NCBI GenBank assembly: GCA_037957365.1
Contig: JARHVA010001427.1
Coordinates: 3,264,001 to 3,328,000, forward strand
Reading direction: 5' to 3'
DNA from: Torreya grandis
Taxonomy: Eukaryota; Streptophyta; Pinopsida; Cupressales; Taxaceae
DNA: 64,000 bases
The number at the start of each line of letters is the position of its first letter. The stretch's first letter is position 1. A program made the position numbers and the translations under genes. Below the pieces are notes generated by a model. The model was not told the origin of the DNA, did not search any database, and worked only from the letters and a program-made list of their open reading frames with translations. Shown here in pieces: positions 24,352 to 37,409 of the stretch.

Positions 24352-25080
24352 ATGCCACATAGGATGCATTGTCATTTGGGGTGCAATGGTGTAACCTTTC
24401 CTCTTTTCCAATGTGTAATTATGTACTCCAATCAAGAGAATTTAACTTTACCTTCAAGCCAAAATAATCCTAATCATATAATGATCTTCAAAAATATTAT
24501 TTCTAAAAAAAATTATCCCGAAGTTTCTAAAACATATTCGTTGATGACTAAGTTGTCTTTGGAAGGTTATGGTTTGGGAAAAAGTAGTCACATACTAATT
24601 CCCTAGAGAGAAAGCTCCATAAATCATAGTTTCTCAAATAAATATTTTGATGATTAAGTATCCAAAAAAAAATTTGAAGTGAAATATACAAAATGAAAGT
24701 TGCCAACACAAAGCCTCCAATGAGAAATTTGTCAAAGAAAATCTTTCCTAAGCAATCCTTCAAATGAAATCTCTCAAAAATGTAAGTTTATAAAGAGAAT
24801 ATTTTTGAAAAAAATTATCAATATAAAAGTCCTCAAAGATAAATATCCAAATAAAAATCCCTTGTGAAGAAAATTTGTTGTCTGAAAACTTTCTTAAAAA
24901 ATTTATTGAATAAAAGATTTCAAAACAATGTCACCGAAGTAAACCTTTTGATGAAATCCTTCCGAGGCAAATGCTGATGAGAAAGTTTTTGAAGAGAAAT
25001 TTCCCAAAGAGGATTTTGTGAATGAAAGCTTCCAAAATAAAGTCATTGAAATAAACTTTATGAAGATTAAGTTTTAAGAA
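24352..25080 (+). pseudogene. Degenerate repeat-containing ORF, possibly gypsy-related
   Basis: A plus-strand frame is open for 84 codons (24352-24606) and then continues with many stops. Near 24562 it reads LEGYGLGKSS, resembling the glycine-rich core of a G-patch as found after the protease in some plant gypsy polyproteins; this is a weak match. Downstream, a Lys/Glu/Asn/Phe-rich part repeats about every 11 residues (33 bp), clearest at 24965-25065 with NPSEANADEKV, FEEKFPKEDFV and NESFQNKVIEI. No enzyme motif is present. Confidence 0.4.
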
Positions 25081-27110
25081 AAAATTCTATATGAATTCCT
25101 ATCATGCAAATCCATTATTTCCATCTTTTTCATTAATAGGTTAGTTTGAAAAAGTGATTCAAAATGGAAGTAAATATTCCTCAACATTATTAAACATTCA
25201 AATCATAAATTTTCTAACAAACATTAATAACCATCATGATTCTTAAAAGCACATAGATACCCAGATTAAGATATTCATTATTTCCAAAAAAAGGGGTCCC
25301 CACTTTTTTGAGAAAAACATAGGGTGGGGTGTGTTGAGTACTAAAAAGAGTAGACGAGTTAGAGATGTTTTAATTATTAAAATTGTGTTTGGAATCATTG
25401 TGTTGATCTTAGAATGTAAAATTAGCTGATAAAATAATGTAGTCTACTTTAGTTTGTGCATTGGTAAAAGGTGTAATGTAATTTGTACATGATTTTTCAA
25501 ATTTAACTAAAAAGGGTAAAGAATATGCATTGTTCTTTTTTATTTTGATTGAATCATGTGAAATTATATTTCATTTATTGTACTTATATTATTTTAAGTT
25601 TAATAAGGATGTAGCAAAATTGGTTGATAATCTAAGCTCACATTGGTATAAATCACTACCAACAAGATGTTGTTTTGGCATTATATTATTAGTTTGATTT
25701 TGAGAATTAGGAGAATATGGAGGAAATAAAATAAGAATCATCTAATATATCCTCATAAACACTTTCATTTTCATGCATATAGTAATCATCATATCCATCA
25801 TTAAAACAATAATAATTATCATCATTATAAATTAGATCATTATCATTTGCTAATATGCAATCCTAAAAACAAATCCATTCATTCTTATAATTATTATAAA
25901 AAGGCTAGAAATTCATCAATAAGATGAGGGGCAAGAGGCTTCCTAGATTTCATTTTAAACTTACCAAATAAGATAATATAACAAATGAATAATAAGCACA
26001 CAATAGGTAGAATGTAGTCTAACATAGGTATATGTGTAAATATGGGAATTATTCATCCCAATGTATAGAGAAAAAAATATAATTTTAATTAAAACCTTAA
26101 AGGCTAGTGTTTGGATGTATAGGGACCTGGTATGAAGATCTAAGGTTTTTGGAGGGTTTGTTAGAAAAAAAATAAAAATGTATTAAATTAGTAAAACCCT
26201 AATAGAGTAATAATTTGCATCAATTAGGTTGTAAAAAATTTATAAATTTGGGAAATACCAAAGTAAGGGGAAAAATGGGTTGTGAGATATTATGATCATG
26301 TAGGACAAAACTCCTATTATCTTAGATACTACCTACATTAACTCTAATGATAAGGGTCTCATATAGTATATAGTTATACCTTAATTAACAGGCATAATTA
26401 ATGTACATAATATGCTATAATTAATTTTTATTATGCCCTTCTTTGATCAAACATGCAAATCGAGGTGTGATAGATGAGTGGTATGCAATATGATTAGTTA
26501 AAATATTGAATAATTTTATGTAATTATGTGCCAAGATAGTGTGTTAGATTTAAAATTCCATGTGAGGCCCTTTATATATAATTTAATTCTTTTATGAATT
26601 TAATAACCTTGTTCACTAGCTAACAAGATGCAAAAGAAAGATAAAATCATTAAAAAAAACCTCAAGGGTTATGACCCAAAACATAGTGAGAAAATGAATA
26701 TTGGACACTAGTGCTAAAGTTGGACACTATTACTATAGTGCTAGTCTCAAATTATTTATATAATGTCCTAAGGTCACAAAATTGAGTAAATACTTGGTAT
26801 AATAGGTTAAGGACCCCTTTGACTAAGAGGGGATGACATAAGAGCACTAGAGGTGTAGCAAATAAGGAAAACAAGACATAATAAAGACCCAAAATGACCA
26901 TGTGAGTAAGAGTCACATTCATAACTAAGACCTTCTTGTGAAATATAAATAAAATACATAGTACTTGTGGTTTCTTTACCAAATTAGGGTGTGTACACTT
27001 AGCCACTATATTAAGTTCCTACACACTATATGGTCAAGCTCACTATTGATCTATTTCCTAGATTACCTCTACCCAATGTCTCTTTATACTATATATAATT
27101 GTAGAATAAT
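25081..27110. other. AT-rich region with a possible polypurine tract and LTR start
   Basis: At 25310-25330 the sequence ATAGGGTGGGG followed by TGTGTTGAG looks like a polypurine tract abutting an LTR start, but no partner LTR is found in the window. The remainder has only chance ORFs. It precedes the outer gypsy pol, so gag and protease of that element are missing or unrecognisable here. Confidence 0.4.
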
Positions 27111-29013
27111 ATGGATATGAAGTGGTAGATCCATGACATTATAGATAAATGGCATATAAGGCCTAGCTCATTACCTTTAAATAACCTAATTTTTATTGCA
27201 CTAGATAAGTATGGCACATGGAGGTTGTGCATTAATTGTAATTCCTTAAAAATATCATAGTGAAGAAATGTTATCCTCTTACAGGGATTGAGGATTTTCT
27301 AGACTATCTTTGTGGTGAAATTTTCATCACAAAAATTGATCTTGAGTATTTGTATCATCATATACCCATTGATACTATGGACATGTGGAATATAACCTTC
27401 AATGTAAAATAATTTTTATTTTAATTTTTAGTTATGACATTTATCTTAACCAATTCTACAGTGACATTCATGCAGATGATGAATGAAATTTTTATGACAT
27501 TCACTACTTAATTTATTTTATTCTATCTTGATGACATCCTAATATTCATAAAAATGTGAGATAAACATATACACCATATATAAAAAGTTATTATCACTTT
27601 CTAGAGGCATACATTTTACATAAACATAAAAAAAAATCATTTTCCATTTGGGAGATACAATATTTAGGATAAATAGTATTACAAAAGGATTAAATATGGA
27701 CCTTACCTAGATTTAATTCATCTAAGAATGGACACAACCAAATAATATCATAGAGATCTATAATGTCATGGGATTGTAAAATTACTATAGGAGATTTGTA
27801 CTTGGTTTTTCCCACATGACTTGGCCTCTAAACCAAGTTATCAAAGTTGGTGTTAAATAAAAATTCATTTGCTCAGATGTACAAAGAAAATAATTTTAAT
27901 AATTGAAATGCATACCTTTTACCCCATCATTACTTGTGTTACTTGATCTTTAAAAACCATTTTCTATTGAGACTGATGCATTAATCTATGCAATTGAAAT
28001 AGTCCTCACTGAATATGGTCATTCAATTTCTTACCATATTGAAATGCTCACAATATTGGTAACAAACTACCCAACCTATGATAATGAGTTTTATGATATT
28101 GTTTAGGCATGAAATTAGCAAAAGTAATATATCTTGGGCAAGGATATTGAGACTCTTATCCACATAGATAATAAGTTTATTTAGTTATTGTAAACTCAAA
28201 AGAATTACAAAATGAGTGGCATTATAAATGGTCTCCTTACCTTCATAAATTCCATTGGAATGCCAATCATAAGAAAGTATGTTCTAATATTTTTTGATAT
28301 TATTTAATTTATCCACCAATTTAAGATATTTTCTCTATACTTGACACATGTAGACATAAAATCAACAAATGGTCAAAATTATATCTATGTGAGATAGATT
28401 TTTCAAATCTCTATCTAAAGTTCATTTATGGTAACTCATTCCCACATTTATACCTTCAATATATAACCTTCACTAATTTCTTGTTATAAATTAGGTAGAG
28501 ATAATATAGGAGTATTATTTGAGTAAATTTATAGGGCACTTTATATTTGAAAATAATCTTGCAATGTTAAAAAAGTATTTATTTTGTCAACACCTTAGGG
28601 TAGATGTTATAAAATAAATTAATTCATGTATCACATGTGAAATAACTAAATATATAAAAATAAATTAAGGTTTATACACACCTTTTCCAATTTCAATAAG
28701 ACCATAAGAATATATTTCCATGAATTTCCTCTTAGGATATCCTACTACCAAGCACAATAATTATTATACTTGTGTAGTAGTTGACATTTTATCAAATATG
28801 GAAATTATAATACCTTGCAAGAAATTAATCTTAACTCTAAAAATAATTCAAATATACTTTCAAAAGAATTGGATTCACCTTGGAATAATATAAACTATCC
28901 TTTATGATATGGATATAAGGTATTTGAGAATGTTTTATAAAGCACTTTGGTATATGTTAGACATAAATTTAACCAAGTTTATTGCATTCCATTTGTATAA
29001 TGATAGACAAACA
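27111..29013 (+). pseudogene. Outer Ty3/gypsy pol: RT, RNase H and integrase (first part)
   Basis: The RT begins with DKWHIRPSS (27150) and shows YGTWRLCINCNSLK, ITKIDLEYLYHHIPI and the catalytic YLDD (27534-27545, intact), with frameshifts between. RNase H follows: ETDALIYAIE near 27970, TNYPTYDNEFYDIV near 28065, and the IDNKFI site. The integrase catalytic core is at about 28770-29013, ending in FIAFHLYNDRQT, the counterpart of the usual F-x-x-A-H/Y-P-Q-T-D-G-Q-T. The match breaks exactly after QT because another element is inserted at 29014; the rest resumes at 62726. Gag and protease are not recognised. The motifs fit a chromovirus-like gypsy pol better than the Tat type, but the clade is not settled. 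Confidence 0.85.
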
Positions 29014-30609
29014 TGTTGTGCCCAACATGCCCCATTTTATTTGAAATGGGGGACCCCTCTAAAAATCTCATGAACTAAAGCTTCAAGGTCATTTTTTTTG
29101 TTCTCATAGGTGCCACATGCTTAGATCCTTGAAACATACATCGCTCTATTTTTACCAAACAAAAATAGGCCTCTTCTATTTCTCTTTAAAACTAAGGAGT
29201 GTTTGTTATTTTTTAAAATCATGATGCTAACATTGTAGGTTGATTTTAACTAGAATATCCTCAAGTCTAGTTCTCTTCCCAAGGAACAAACCCATTTCCC
29301 TCCATGGAAAATTAGGATTTTTATAACTAGATAATAAGTTTTAATATATAGTATTATTATTTTTTTACTTGGTAATTTTGTGAATTTTTCAAAGCTTGAC
29401 TGAATGAAAAGGTGCCACATAAACATGAGTCATAACAACCATTCCCTTGGACCTATCATATATTTCAAATCCTAGGAGAGCCCAACTAAATGAGAATGTA
29501 CAACATCACCATGAATCAAAGTGACCAATCTATTGGATCTATCATAGATGTAAGAGCCTAGATGAATGAAAAGGAACCATGTCACTAGGTATCATAACAA
29601 ATAGTCCCATGAGTCTATTATAGATGTCAAACCATAAGATATCTCAACTGAATGATATGGTACCATGTCACCAGGTGTTAGAGAAACCAATCCTCTAGAC
29701 CTATCAGAGATATCAAAGCTTGGGAGATCCTAGTCAAATAAGAAGGCACCATAATACTAAGTGTCAGATAATATAGTCCCTTAGACCTATTAGATATGTT
29801 AGAGCCCAAGATATCCTAGATGAATAAGGTGACACGTCTTTAGGTGTCAAAGCACCTAGTCCCCTAGACTTGTTAGAGATGTCAGAACCTAAGAGAGATC
29901 AGTTGAATGGGAAGGTTCCACTTGGCCGTGAGTCAAAATTGTGAGTCCCCCAAACCTTTTAGTGATGTTATATCTTGGGAGGGCCTAACTAAATTGGAGG
30001 GCACCATGTGTCAAAGTGGCTAGTCCCCTAGACCTATCAGATATTTTAGATCCTAATAGAGCTTAGCTAAATGGGAAGGCACCATGTTGCTTAGTATGTA
30101 TATGGAATAGTAACCACCTAAGGCTTAGATAAGGTTATAATAAATTAAATATGAGATTATATATCTACTTAGGATGTGCCATGTGTCCCTAGGTGACACA
30201 TCACTTGACTTAGGGGAATGACATGGAATCAAAGTTATGCCTAGGTGTTGACCACTAATGGAAAAATAATAAGTAGATGATACATGTTAGAAATTAGGAG
30301 TTAGATGAGAATATTCTAAGAGATGTGACCACATGATGGGCATTAAAATAATGAGAAGATGGACTTGATTGGATAGTTTTAAAACATCACATCACCATTG
30401 TTATATCTAGATGGTGGTAAGGGATCATGGGATCAAAATTTAATTATGGATTTATAAATAAAAAGATAAAATCTAGCCAAAAAATCAAATTAAAATTCAT
30501 ATAAAGTGATCCAATAAACACCATTAACATAGGGGGATGTATGTATGCACTTATAAAGGAATAATAGAAGTTTGTTAATAGTTACCATTGTTACCTTTGA
30601 ATAAATATT
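29014..30609 (+). repeat. LTR, first copy, Tat-type element
   Basis: Starts TGTTGTGCCC and is followed by a conserved AAATGGGGGA stretch shared with 37410 onward. It contains the 75-87-bp internal repeats and a TATAAATA box at 30453-30460. The end is set at about 30609, where TTTGGCTCCTTCC may be the primer site (TCTAACTCCTTGC in the other copy). Length is about 1.6 kb. Confidence 0.7.
29400..30095 (+). repeat. Tandem repeats inside the LTR, eight units of 75-87 bp
   Basis: The key phrase TAGTCCCCTAGACCTATCAG, followed by GATGTCAGAGCC, a GAGAGCCCAACTAAATG stretch and AGGCACCA, recurs with ACCTATC-like cores at 29451, 29537, 29612, 29699, 29785, 29868, 29954 and 30032. The same array with the same copy number occurs in the second LTR (37800-38505), so it predates their split. 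Confidence 0.85.
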
Positions 30610-30689
30610 TGGCTCCTTCCTTTCAAAATTACATGGAGCCCTTATAACCCATGCCTTATACACTTAAATATTCCTAAAATTCCCTCCAT

Positions 30690-32940
30690 ATTATTCATCC
30701 TCAAAACCAAAGGCCAAACCATAGTCCTGAGACACCACCTTCCCAACTGGCTTAACTAAGTATAATGACTACAATGACATATTCAAAGAGATTGAGTAGG
30801 TCCCCAAGGATTACGCTGAATACCATGACCAATAAGATGAGTATGAGGATGCCATTAGGTCTTATTAAAAATGTGAACTCCATAAATTTGTACTAAACCA
30901 TAGATATTTCCCTACACTATTATATTGAGTCATATCATTCATAAATCCATTTGAATGTAAGATGGGGTCAATTACTAGGTATGCTTCCCCAACTCTCAAC
31001 ACTAAGTTTTTGATATATCTAGGAATTCCTTCAAGGCATACTACTCCCTCCTAGACTTCACTTTCTCTTAAGATGCAATGGCAACATCAGTCTAGATGAG
31101 CACTTACAAAATCTATTATGTACTTCATGACTAAGCTAAAAACCCCAACTCCAAATAGGTTAACAAGGAGAATATCAACACCTACCCCATCCACACATTC
31201 TTTAAGGATGTCTAGGTAAGTATGATCCTACTAATTTGGCTATTTATGGGCCAAGACTACCAACACATCAGTGAGTTATGGGTGCCTCTCCTACACATGA
31301 TCTTGACACACTTATACATCCTAAATATGTGGGATTGATCAATTTTAAGTTTCTTTATGTCATCATAGATGTCCAAGATATGGGAAACATCTATATGATG
31401 ATATACCTACTACATGAAATCTACAGGAATCTCTCTTTCAGTCCTTTGGTCTTTCCTATGTGGGTTCCTAGGGGATTGATGGTCCATGGTCTTCTGTAAG
31501 TTATATGGCCACTAGTTACACCATCACATCTAAGACATCTATGATAAATTCTACCTGGTGGTCTACCAAGCCATCAATGAAGCTCTTATGCCTTGGATCT
31601 CAAGGGTAATTTGAGATACTATCATAGCTATCAAGGATTGCTAGTTATATAAAGATGAAAGTGTGATATATATCACTAGTTTCCTCAAGGACCCCTTTTG
31701 TTTGCCATATTATGTCCATAACCACTTATTACAATAAGAGATTTCCTATTAAGTGGTGGAAGGCATATTTGGGTTTTATATAGAACATCAATAGAAGGCA
31801 TGCCTGTATCTCCCAATCACCATACAACATGACATATATAATACCTTCCCATTTATACATAAGATGGAAAATAGGTGAGTCTCTTTCACCCTTACAAAGT
31901 GTAAGGTCTAGAAATGGGATGCTAGAGGGTTAAATTGAGCTCATTTATTATAGTTCTAAACCTCCATCAACATCAAGAGATTTTATAGTAGAAAGAGGTT
32001 AAGAAGGAGAAGGGAAAGAAGGCTCAAATAGGCCCTTCCATACTTATTCTTTCTTATACTATGTCTTTAGAGGACACAACTCTAATATTTTTGGCCATCT
32101 CCCAAAGGATATTATAGGGCATCTTGCCACCTTCTCTCCCTCAAGCTCAAGCTCTAATTCCACTTCTACTAGTAGCTCATTCTTCATATCCACCTTTTCC
32201 TCCTCCAGCTACTCCTCATGCCTCAAATCCTCCTCTATCTCATTTAGTATCTCTCATAACTAAGTCATGGTAGATATGGCCCTAGACTACATCACACTGG
32301 GTAGCCCAATCACAACTTGCTCAGCCACTAGCACTAAAACCCCTAGGATTTCATGTGGTTAACGACCCAAGAGTGAGCCTAGTGTGAGAAACCCAATAGG
32401 CATCCATCTAGGTTACCCCACTCACTCCTCCATCTCTTCTCATTTACTTTTCACCCCTCACTACCATCACTTTCCAACTCCTAGTTCTGGTGCCAACTAT
32501 TTCTAATCCACCAGTATAGGTTTCCTCAGGGACACTTCCTCTATTTCTTATTACTCCTTTTCCATATTTCACTCAAGTATATTTGGCATCAGTCATTTAT
32601 AGTGTCATTGATTCTTCATTACCTTATGTTCCTCTCATATCACAACTTAGAATCCTCATAGTGCCTCTCTTTAGCACATATTTAGTAATAGAAGCCTATG
32701 ATATACTCCTCAAAAAAGATTAGTTGAAATCCCTAAATGGATATATGTCCAAATATTTCTTGCATATTTGGTTTCCTTAGAGAGGAGTATCCAACCAAAT
32801 AAGAGTATATGTATAACCATGCATGAATCATATGATCAATGAATACAATGTCATTAATGATAAGATAAACCTAGCTTCTTTAGACTTAGGCATCTACATA
32901 TTAAGCACCAAACCTCTAAAAAACCAAAATACTCATATCT
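30690..32940 (+). pseudogene. Gag-position ORF of the Tat-type element, degenerate
   Basis: Broken plus-strand frames between LTR and pol. The N-terminal part reads KYNDYNDIFKEIE and DEYEDA (30760-30860). The middle contains ITSFLKDPFCLPYYV (31670-31715) and an FGFYIEHQ segment. The last third (32030-32660) is Pro/Ser/Leu-rich. The same sequence is present in the second copy (39190-40241 and 59694-60010), which confirms it as a real element component. I see no zinc knuckle or standard gag core, so it is called gag by position only. Codon content is Thr/Ser/Pro-rich, unlike the pol that follows. Confidence 0.6.
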
Positions 32941-32954
32941 TATGTTTGTTCGAC

Positions 32955-35900
32955 ATGTGGTCTCTTTATATAGACTAATCTCACTCAACAAAAGGTAGTG
33001 GATCTAGTTTTCTACTTATAGATCCCTTAGGGAGGAAACATCTAACATCATATTAGTAATAATTTCCTTTCATGAATAACTTGGTAGATTATGAAGCTCT
33101 TATCTTGGGGTCATCATTTATATTAAGACACAAGGAAAATAAAATAAGAGTATTCAGTGACTTTGAGTTGGTGGTCAAACATATCAAAAAATAAATTTCA
33201 ATGAAAATTATCATACCTCAAAAGGTATAATCACCAATCTTGTGAGCTAATTAGAATGTTCTATGAATTCAATTCATCCCTATTCCCTAGGAGGAAAATC
33301 AAGTAACAGACTCACTAACATTCATAAGATAAAACCTAATCCTTCTGGATAACACTACATTACAAGGGTTCCTTTTGTAACTCATCCTCTATCCGTATAT
33401 TGTAGACAACATGAACAACTTACTAGTTTTGAAGATGACCAACAAATCATCTTGTTATTTGATAATGAGGGGGTATTTGATGCATAAATCATAGATGATA
33501 AAGATAGAGATAACCATAGGAATGAGTTGGATAAGGATGGGATCATGAATATTCATTGCAATTTGATCTTAAAGGGGTTGATTTTGATGGATAGAGCATT
33601 TTAGGCATTAGGCCTAACCTTCCAAACTGAAGAACCCAAGTTCTAAGATAAGAAGTGTGGACTCATTAATCTTGAATGTGCAGAGAATCTTACGTCCATT
33701 AATGTTTGTGTAGATTTGATAAACCACAAATTAGATTAGTTATAAAGGTTAACTTTTGAGATAAAAGGACATGATTATCTAGGCCTATATAGATCTTAAT
33801 GTCTTTTATATGAGAGTAATTAATCATACTATCTGCTTAAAACATAACTAGAAATATTTCATGTAAAGGTAGAGGCTAGTAAACCCCATCTTAGAGAACT
33901 TGATTCACAAGGAAGTCCATAAGTTACTCTCTATGGGGATAATTTTTATAGTTTACCACTCATTTTGGGTGGCTACCCTGGTCCTAGTGTGAAAGAATAA
34001 TGGATAAATCCACTTATGCATGGACTTTATAAACTTGAAATATGCCTTAGATAAAGATAACTACCCATTACCCTCTTTAGAAAATTTAATCCAAATGGTC
34101 AATGTGTCTTAGATGATGTCCTTATTGGATGGCTTATCACGCTACAACTAACTCTTGGTCAACCTCAAATATGGAATTAAAACTACATTCACCACCAAGT
34201 GTGGCATGTTCACTTATAGCTAGATGTCTTTTGGGTTAATCAATGTTGGTGCCACTTTTTAAATGGAAATAGACTTTAATTTTGAGATATTAATAGGTCA
34301 GTGCATAATAATATATATGGATGACCTAATTATGTTTTTAAAAATATAATTCAAATCATATGCACCACTTGAAAGGGTATTTGAAAGATGTAGAAGGTAT
34401 GGCATTTCCTTAAATCCAAATAAGAGGATGTTCAGTATCACATAAGGTAAGCTTGTTAGTCATATTATCACAAAATAAGGTATTGATATTGAACCCAAAA
34501 GGGAAGATGTAATTTATAAATTACCTTAACCTAATAGTAAGAAGGAAGTAAAATCTCTTTTGGTGGAAATAAACTTCATGCATAAGTTTATTTTTGTATT
34601 TGATGAAATACTAAATCCCTTGAATGTAATGTTGAATAAGGACACTAAAGTGAGTTGCACACAAAATAAAATAAAATTTTCCTAGATATCAAATATGCAA
34701 TCATGCAAGCCTTGATATTCATGAAATCAAATTATATGCAATACTTCTATGTCTATCCTTTCTCTTTTTAGCACACCATTACCACTTGCCTCACCCAAAG
34801 GTTAGAAGAAGAAGAAGAACACCCCATATATTTTATGAGAAATAATCTTAAGGATGTTTAGCTTAGGTATGATACCCTAGATAAACATGCCTATATCTTG
34901 GTCAAGGTAGCAAATAAATTTAGGCATTACATCCTCTAAAACATAGTACATGTCATTGTCTTAGAACTAGAGATAAAATAATGTTGGGTCAGAATGAGCT
35001 AAGAAAAAAGAGAGGATGATGGATTATGAAATTTCAAGAATATGAATTTTAAATCAAGGTAGCCAAAATAGCTAGAGGATAAATCCTTACTCAGCTAATC
35101 ATGAAGATAGACCCAATAATCATGGTACACTAGGTGGACTAACATAGGGTACTACAATCAAATTGGTATGCCCCAATCATGTACTTTATACTTTATGGAA
35201 TGCATCCATAAGATTCAACTACACATAAATAATAACCCTCTAGTTTAAGGCCACATAGTATATGATGAAGAAGGTAATTCTAATCAAAATAAACAATGAA
35301 TAAGTCTACCTTTGATGTGTATCTCAAGAAGAGGCCAACGAGATAATGGCAAGTTTCCATAAAAAAACTAGGAACCATCCATCCTGTATCAAATTCCATG
35401 GATCATAATTTTATTCAGGTAGGTTAATATTGGCCTAGACTATTCAAATATGTTCACACTCATGTTTGTTTCTACCATTAATGTCAAATATTTTCTAAGA
35501 TATAAATACATGTGATAATGCCACTACAACTCATTATAGATTTTGTATTGCTTACATAATAGGGATTATATTTTTTAGGGGGTGATTAACTCAAATTCAT
35601 TAATCAGTCATAAATTCATCCATAGGAATGGATTACTACTCTAGATGGTCTGAGGTAGTTGAAACCAAAAATAGAACCACTACCAAGGACATCAAGTTTT
35701 GTAAAATGCCATAATCACCCATTTTGGGGTCTCAATTTATTTAATATGTGATAATGGCCACACCTTTCAATATTTATAATTCATATAATGGGTGTATGAT
35801 AATGGGATCATGTTGAAGTTCATACCCAATCACTACCTAAAAGGGAACGGATTGGTAGAATCCACTAACAAAAATTTGATCCACACCATCAATAAATCAG

Positions 35901-36444
35901 CTAGAGAGAAGCCCTAGGAATGGCACTCATTTCTAAATTTTACCTTATGTGTAGACTAAAATAGGTATAAACAAGCCTTAAAAATCTCTCTTTTCTTTCT
36001 AGTCTAAATGTTATATCCAATCATGCCAGTCAACCTCAAGTTTCTTATTTATAAGTTCATGGAATCAGATAAAAATTGAATTCCAGATTCCTAAATTTAA
36101 TTCAGTTAGAGGAAGCTTGAGATGAATATTTGTTGAGCTTTAGAAAACATTAGAATATATTTAATAGGTGGTTTGATAAGAGGGAAAATTTTAAGACCTT
36201 AAGAATCTCTAAACTAGTCCTAATATGGGATAATACCCATGAAAAGAAAGGCCAACATTTAAAATTTAATGCCTTTTGGATCAACCCATACCATATAGCT
36301 AAAATATTAGGCCATAACACATTTTTTCTCAAGGATCTTAAGGGAGAAGATTTTCCACTTCTAGTGAATGTGTAGTTCTTGAAGGACTATTTCTCATATG
36401 TTCCCTCTAATCTAGTTTTTGAGTATCATGACCAAAGGTGGTAA
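32955..36444 (+). pseudogene. Tat-type gypsy pol: archaeal-type RNase H, RT, RNase H, integrase
   Basis: Domains in order. aRNH, 32955-33325: MWSLYID, GSGSSFLLIDP, YEALILG, FSDFELVVKHIKK, QVTDSL. Linker, 33390-33850. RT, 33880-34650: FWVATLVLV, DNYPLPSLENLIQ, SLLDGLSRYNQ, FGLINVGATF, catalytic YMDD at 34314-34325, then RCRRYGISLNPNK. RNase H, about 34680-35110: AIMQALIFMKSNY, LDKHAYILVKVANKFRHYIL. Integrase, about 35300-36444: MDYYSRWSEVVE, ICDNGHTF, NGLVESTNKNL, with Asp 35750 and Glu 35858 exactly 36 codons apart (D35E kept), then FWINPYHIAKILGHNTFFLKD near 36272 and the terminal TAA at 36442-36444. Stops and frameshifts throughout make it non-functional. No protease is recognised. Confidence 0.88.
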
Positions 36445-37409
36445 TGTATATATTAGATGGATTTACTTTAGTTGTGTGTTTTCCTTCATCATGTGTTTAT
36501 TTATTTTGTGTTATTTTTGTTTATTTTTTTTCCCCCCCTTTGTTCCCCTTCTTATTTTTTAATGTTCCTTTGATTCTTGACCCTTTTAAGTAAATGCTTT
36601 AGGTGGTGGCCAAATATTGGGAGGATTATTGAGGAGGGAGACCCAAGTTGAAACTTTCGATCTAATCAATTCCAAGATAATAAAGGTAACTTTTGACCTC
36701 CCAGATATAAAGGCTAATTATTCTAACAAAAATATAAGGAATTAATAATATCCTAAACCCTATTAGAGACACCAAGCTACACTTAAAATAATGACTCAAT
36801 AAGATACCATATTATTCATGTTGATCAAATAATAGATAACTATTCATAATTACCCCCTTATCCTTTCACCCTTAGATTTGTCTCAAACCCTCAATGGATA
36901 ATACTAATAAATAATTATATTTTCATGAGAAGCTTATAAAATTATTGAAAAAACATGAAGAATCTAAATTTTGAGTCTACCTCAAAATAGATATCCAGGG
37001 AATCTCCACCATGGGATTTTTGGCCTTGATGGTAGTGGAATAAGGCCATGAATAGGAATAGAGGCATCTATATTTGGGATATGGATTCATTTATGGTAGT
37101 ATATCAATGCCCAAACCATTACCCCAAGCCATCAATCCAATAAAACCCTAGAGGAAGTCTGATAACTAGTGCAACTTTGATTACTCAAATAGAATCGAAG
37201 AATAAATTAGAAATCAAAATCACTTCTCACAACACATTGGTGGACATATATAAAGTGGAAGCTCAGTATTCCACTTTATATTGTGATACTTTAGTGCCTC
37301 ATATTTTATATGGTCAATAAAATCCCATTATACAATCTCTATGTTGAACAAGGAAAGAAAATAAAATAATCGATTTATAAGTGCTTCTCATCAATGTCCA
37401 TATGAAAGT
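36445..37409. other. 3' untranslated part of the Tat-type element
   Basis: Begins with a T/C tract (36508-36552, including CCCCCCC), then GGGAGGATTATTGAGGAGGG at about 36618-36637, a plausible polypurine tract. The rest is AT-rich without a frame. The next LTR starts about 770 bp after the purine tract, so the tract may be an internal one. Confidence 0.5.
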
